DNA of 64,000 nucleotides from Magnetococcales bacterium DCbin4 (GTDB lineage Bacteria; Pseudomonadota; Magnetococcia; Magnetococcales; UBA8363): NCBI GenBank assembly GCA_002753735.1, contig PEAN01000008.1, positions 1 to 64,000 of the forward strand, read 5' to 3'. Shown piece by piece: positions 63,556 to 64,000 of this stretch (position 1 is its first letter; each line of letters starts with the position of its first letter). The notes under the pieces were generated by a model. It saw only the letters and a program-made list of their open reading frames with translations, ran no database searches and was not told where the DNA came from. The position numbers and the translations under genes were made by a program.

Positions 63556-64000
63556 TTACAGTTCGCCATTATTTTTAATCCAGAAAACGGGTTGCCCGGG
63601 GGACAGGCGTTGTGCCCTGTCCAGAAGTTCTACACCGATGAGGGCGGAATCGGCTCCCGATGAGAGACGCGAAACGTCATCCATCCGAACGGCGTCCAAC
63701 AACTCGGCCAGGGCACGGGTAAAAGCTCCACGCCACTGACAGTACACGATTCGGGGGGTGGTTTCCAGGATTCGCAGGTGGGGAAACGCCTCATCCCTCC
63801 GGTCATCGCAATACTCCAGCCGACGACCGTTTTCGGTGACTCGGACCCGCGCCTCCTCGAACAGGAGTTCCAACTCAAAAATATTGTAACGCCGACGAGG
63901 AATCGCGCGCAACACGCAGGAGGCGCCCTGACCGACCTGACCCACGATGGTAATGGGGCCGTCCCCGGAACCGTCGCGCGGCCCCTCGAGAAATAGGGTA
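63556..64000 (-). CDS. Gfo/Idh/MocA-family oxidoreductase, C-terminal part
   Basis: The frame is open to the window end, so the gene starts outside; the GTG at 63945 is only an internal codon. The visible 147 residues show a beta-rich half with RRRYNIFELELLFEEARVRVTENGRRLEYC, the characteristic middle of the substrate-binding domain of Gfo/Idh/MocA enzymes, and a helical tail FTRALAELLDAVR. The NAD-binding half is not visible. The enzymes oxidise or reduce sugar nucleotides, and here it is coupled to an aminotransferase, which fits amino-sugar synthesis. Confidence 0.75.
   Translation of the reverse strand, partial: TLFLEGPRDGSGDGPITIVGQVGQGASCVLRAIPRRRYNIFELELLFEEARVRVTENGRRLEYCDDRRDEAFPHLRILETTPRIVYCQWRGAFTRALAELLDAVRMDDVSRLSSGADSALIGVELLDRAQRLSPGQPVFWIKNNGEL

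Overview
The window is bacterial and Gram-negative: it encodes TolC-type and secretin-type outer-membrane channels, OmpA and CpxP/Spy-like periplasmic proteins and many lipobox signal peptides. Long multi-sensor hybrid kinases, tandem CZB domains, Rpn/DUF4351 nucleases and the recurrent GGGGTCTGGGG...CCCCAGACCCC hairpin make me think of Magnetococcales-like proteobacteria. That placement is an inference from style, not from a marker gene. No rRNA, tRNA or CRISPR array was seen. Coding regions look moderately GC-rich, while islands at about 9.3-9.55 kb and 24.1-24.85 kb are AT-rich.

Layout. 1-597: tail of a large Ig-like (He_PIG) surface protein. 660-6851: four-gene translationally coupled export operon (TolC-like lipoprotein with an SH3 tail, two HlyD-type adaptors, and a PqqD-like/M50 metalloprotease/HlyD membrane protein) with no ABC ATPase. 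6.9-9.3 kb: insertion-sequence graveyard (two IS4-type relics, one IS66 relic) containing a small PsiF-like secreted protein. 9571-21207: a 3878-residue lipoprotein built from two retropepsin-like plus TolB-propeller modules followed by LamG and PA14 domains, then a membrane-anchored HEAT-repeat protein. 23.3-24.85 kb: repeat-rich non-coding DNA. 24.9-26.9 kb: envelope proteins (Spy-like, small basic protein, OmpA/TSP3). 27.3-30.3 kb: sensor kinase plus sigma-54 activator. 31.3-38.96 kb: two big hybrid histidine kinases on the minus strand and a divergent OmpR-type regulator. 39.1-40.2 kb: YHYH protein. 41.3-49.1 kb: TPR-secretin lipoprotein, pentapeptide/solute-binding fusion lipoprotein, cNMP-gated MscS channel and a lipoprotein sharing its repeat domain with the N-terminus of the giant protein. 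49.1-55.2 kb: mobile debris, with an IS3 element nested in an older integrase gene, an XRE antitoxin tail, Rpn genes and dispersed repeats, plus a tandem CZB protein. 55.2-64 kb: minus-strand glycan operon cut by the window end (flippase, NeuB-type synthase, 4,6-dehydratase, two glycosyltransferase-like genes, UDP-sulfoquinovose synthase, DegT aminotransferase, Gfo/Idh oxidoreductase).

How it fits together. Much of the window concerns the cell surface: exporters, giant lipoproteins, an outer-membrane secretin and a surface glycan of nonulosonate and probably sulfoquinovose type, with several phosphorelay genes that may sense envelope state. The ABC-less export operon beside a surface-protein tail, and the secretin/pentapeptide-SBP/MscS cluster linked by a shared domain to the giant lipoprotein, are the best candidates for undescribed systems. 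Three families of short intergenic repeats recur in the non-coding and IS-rich gaps.
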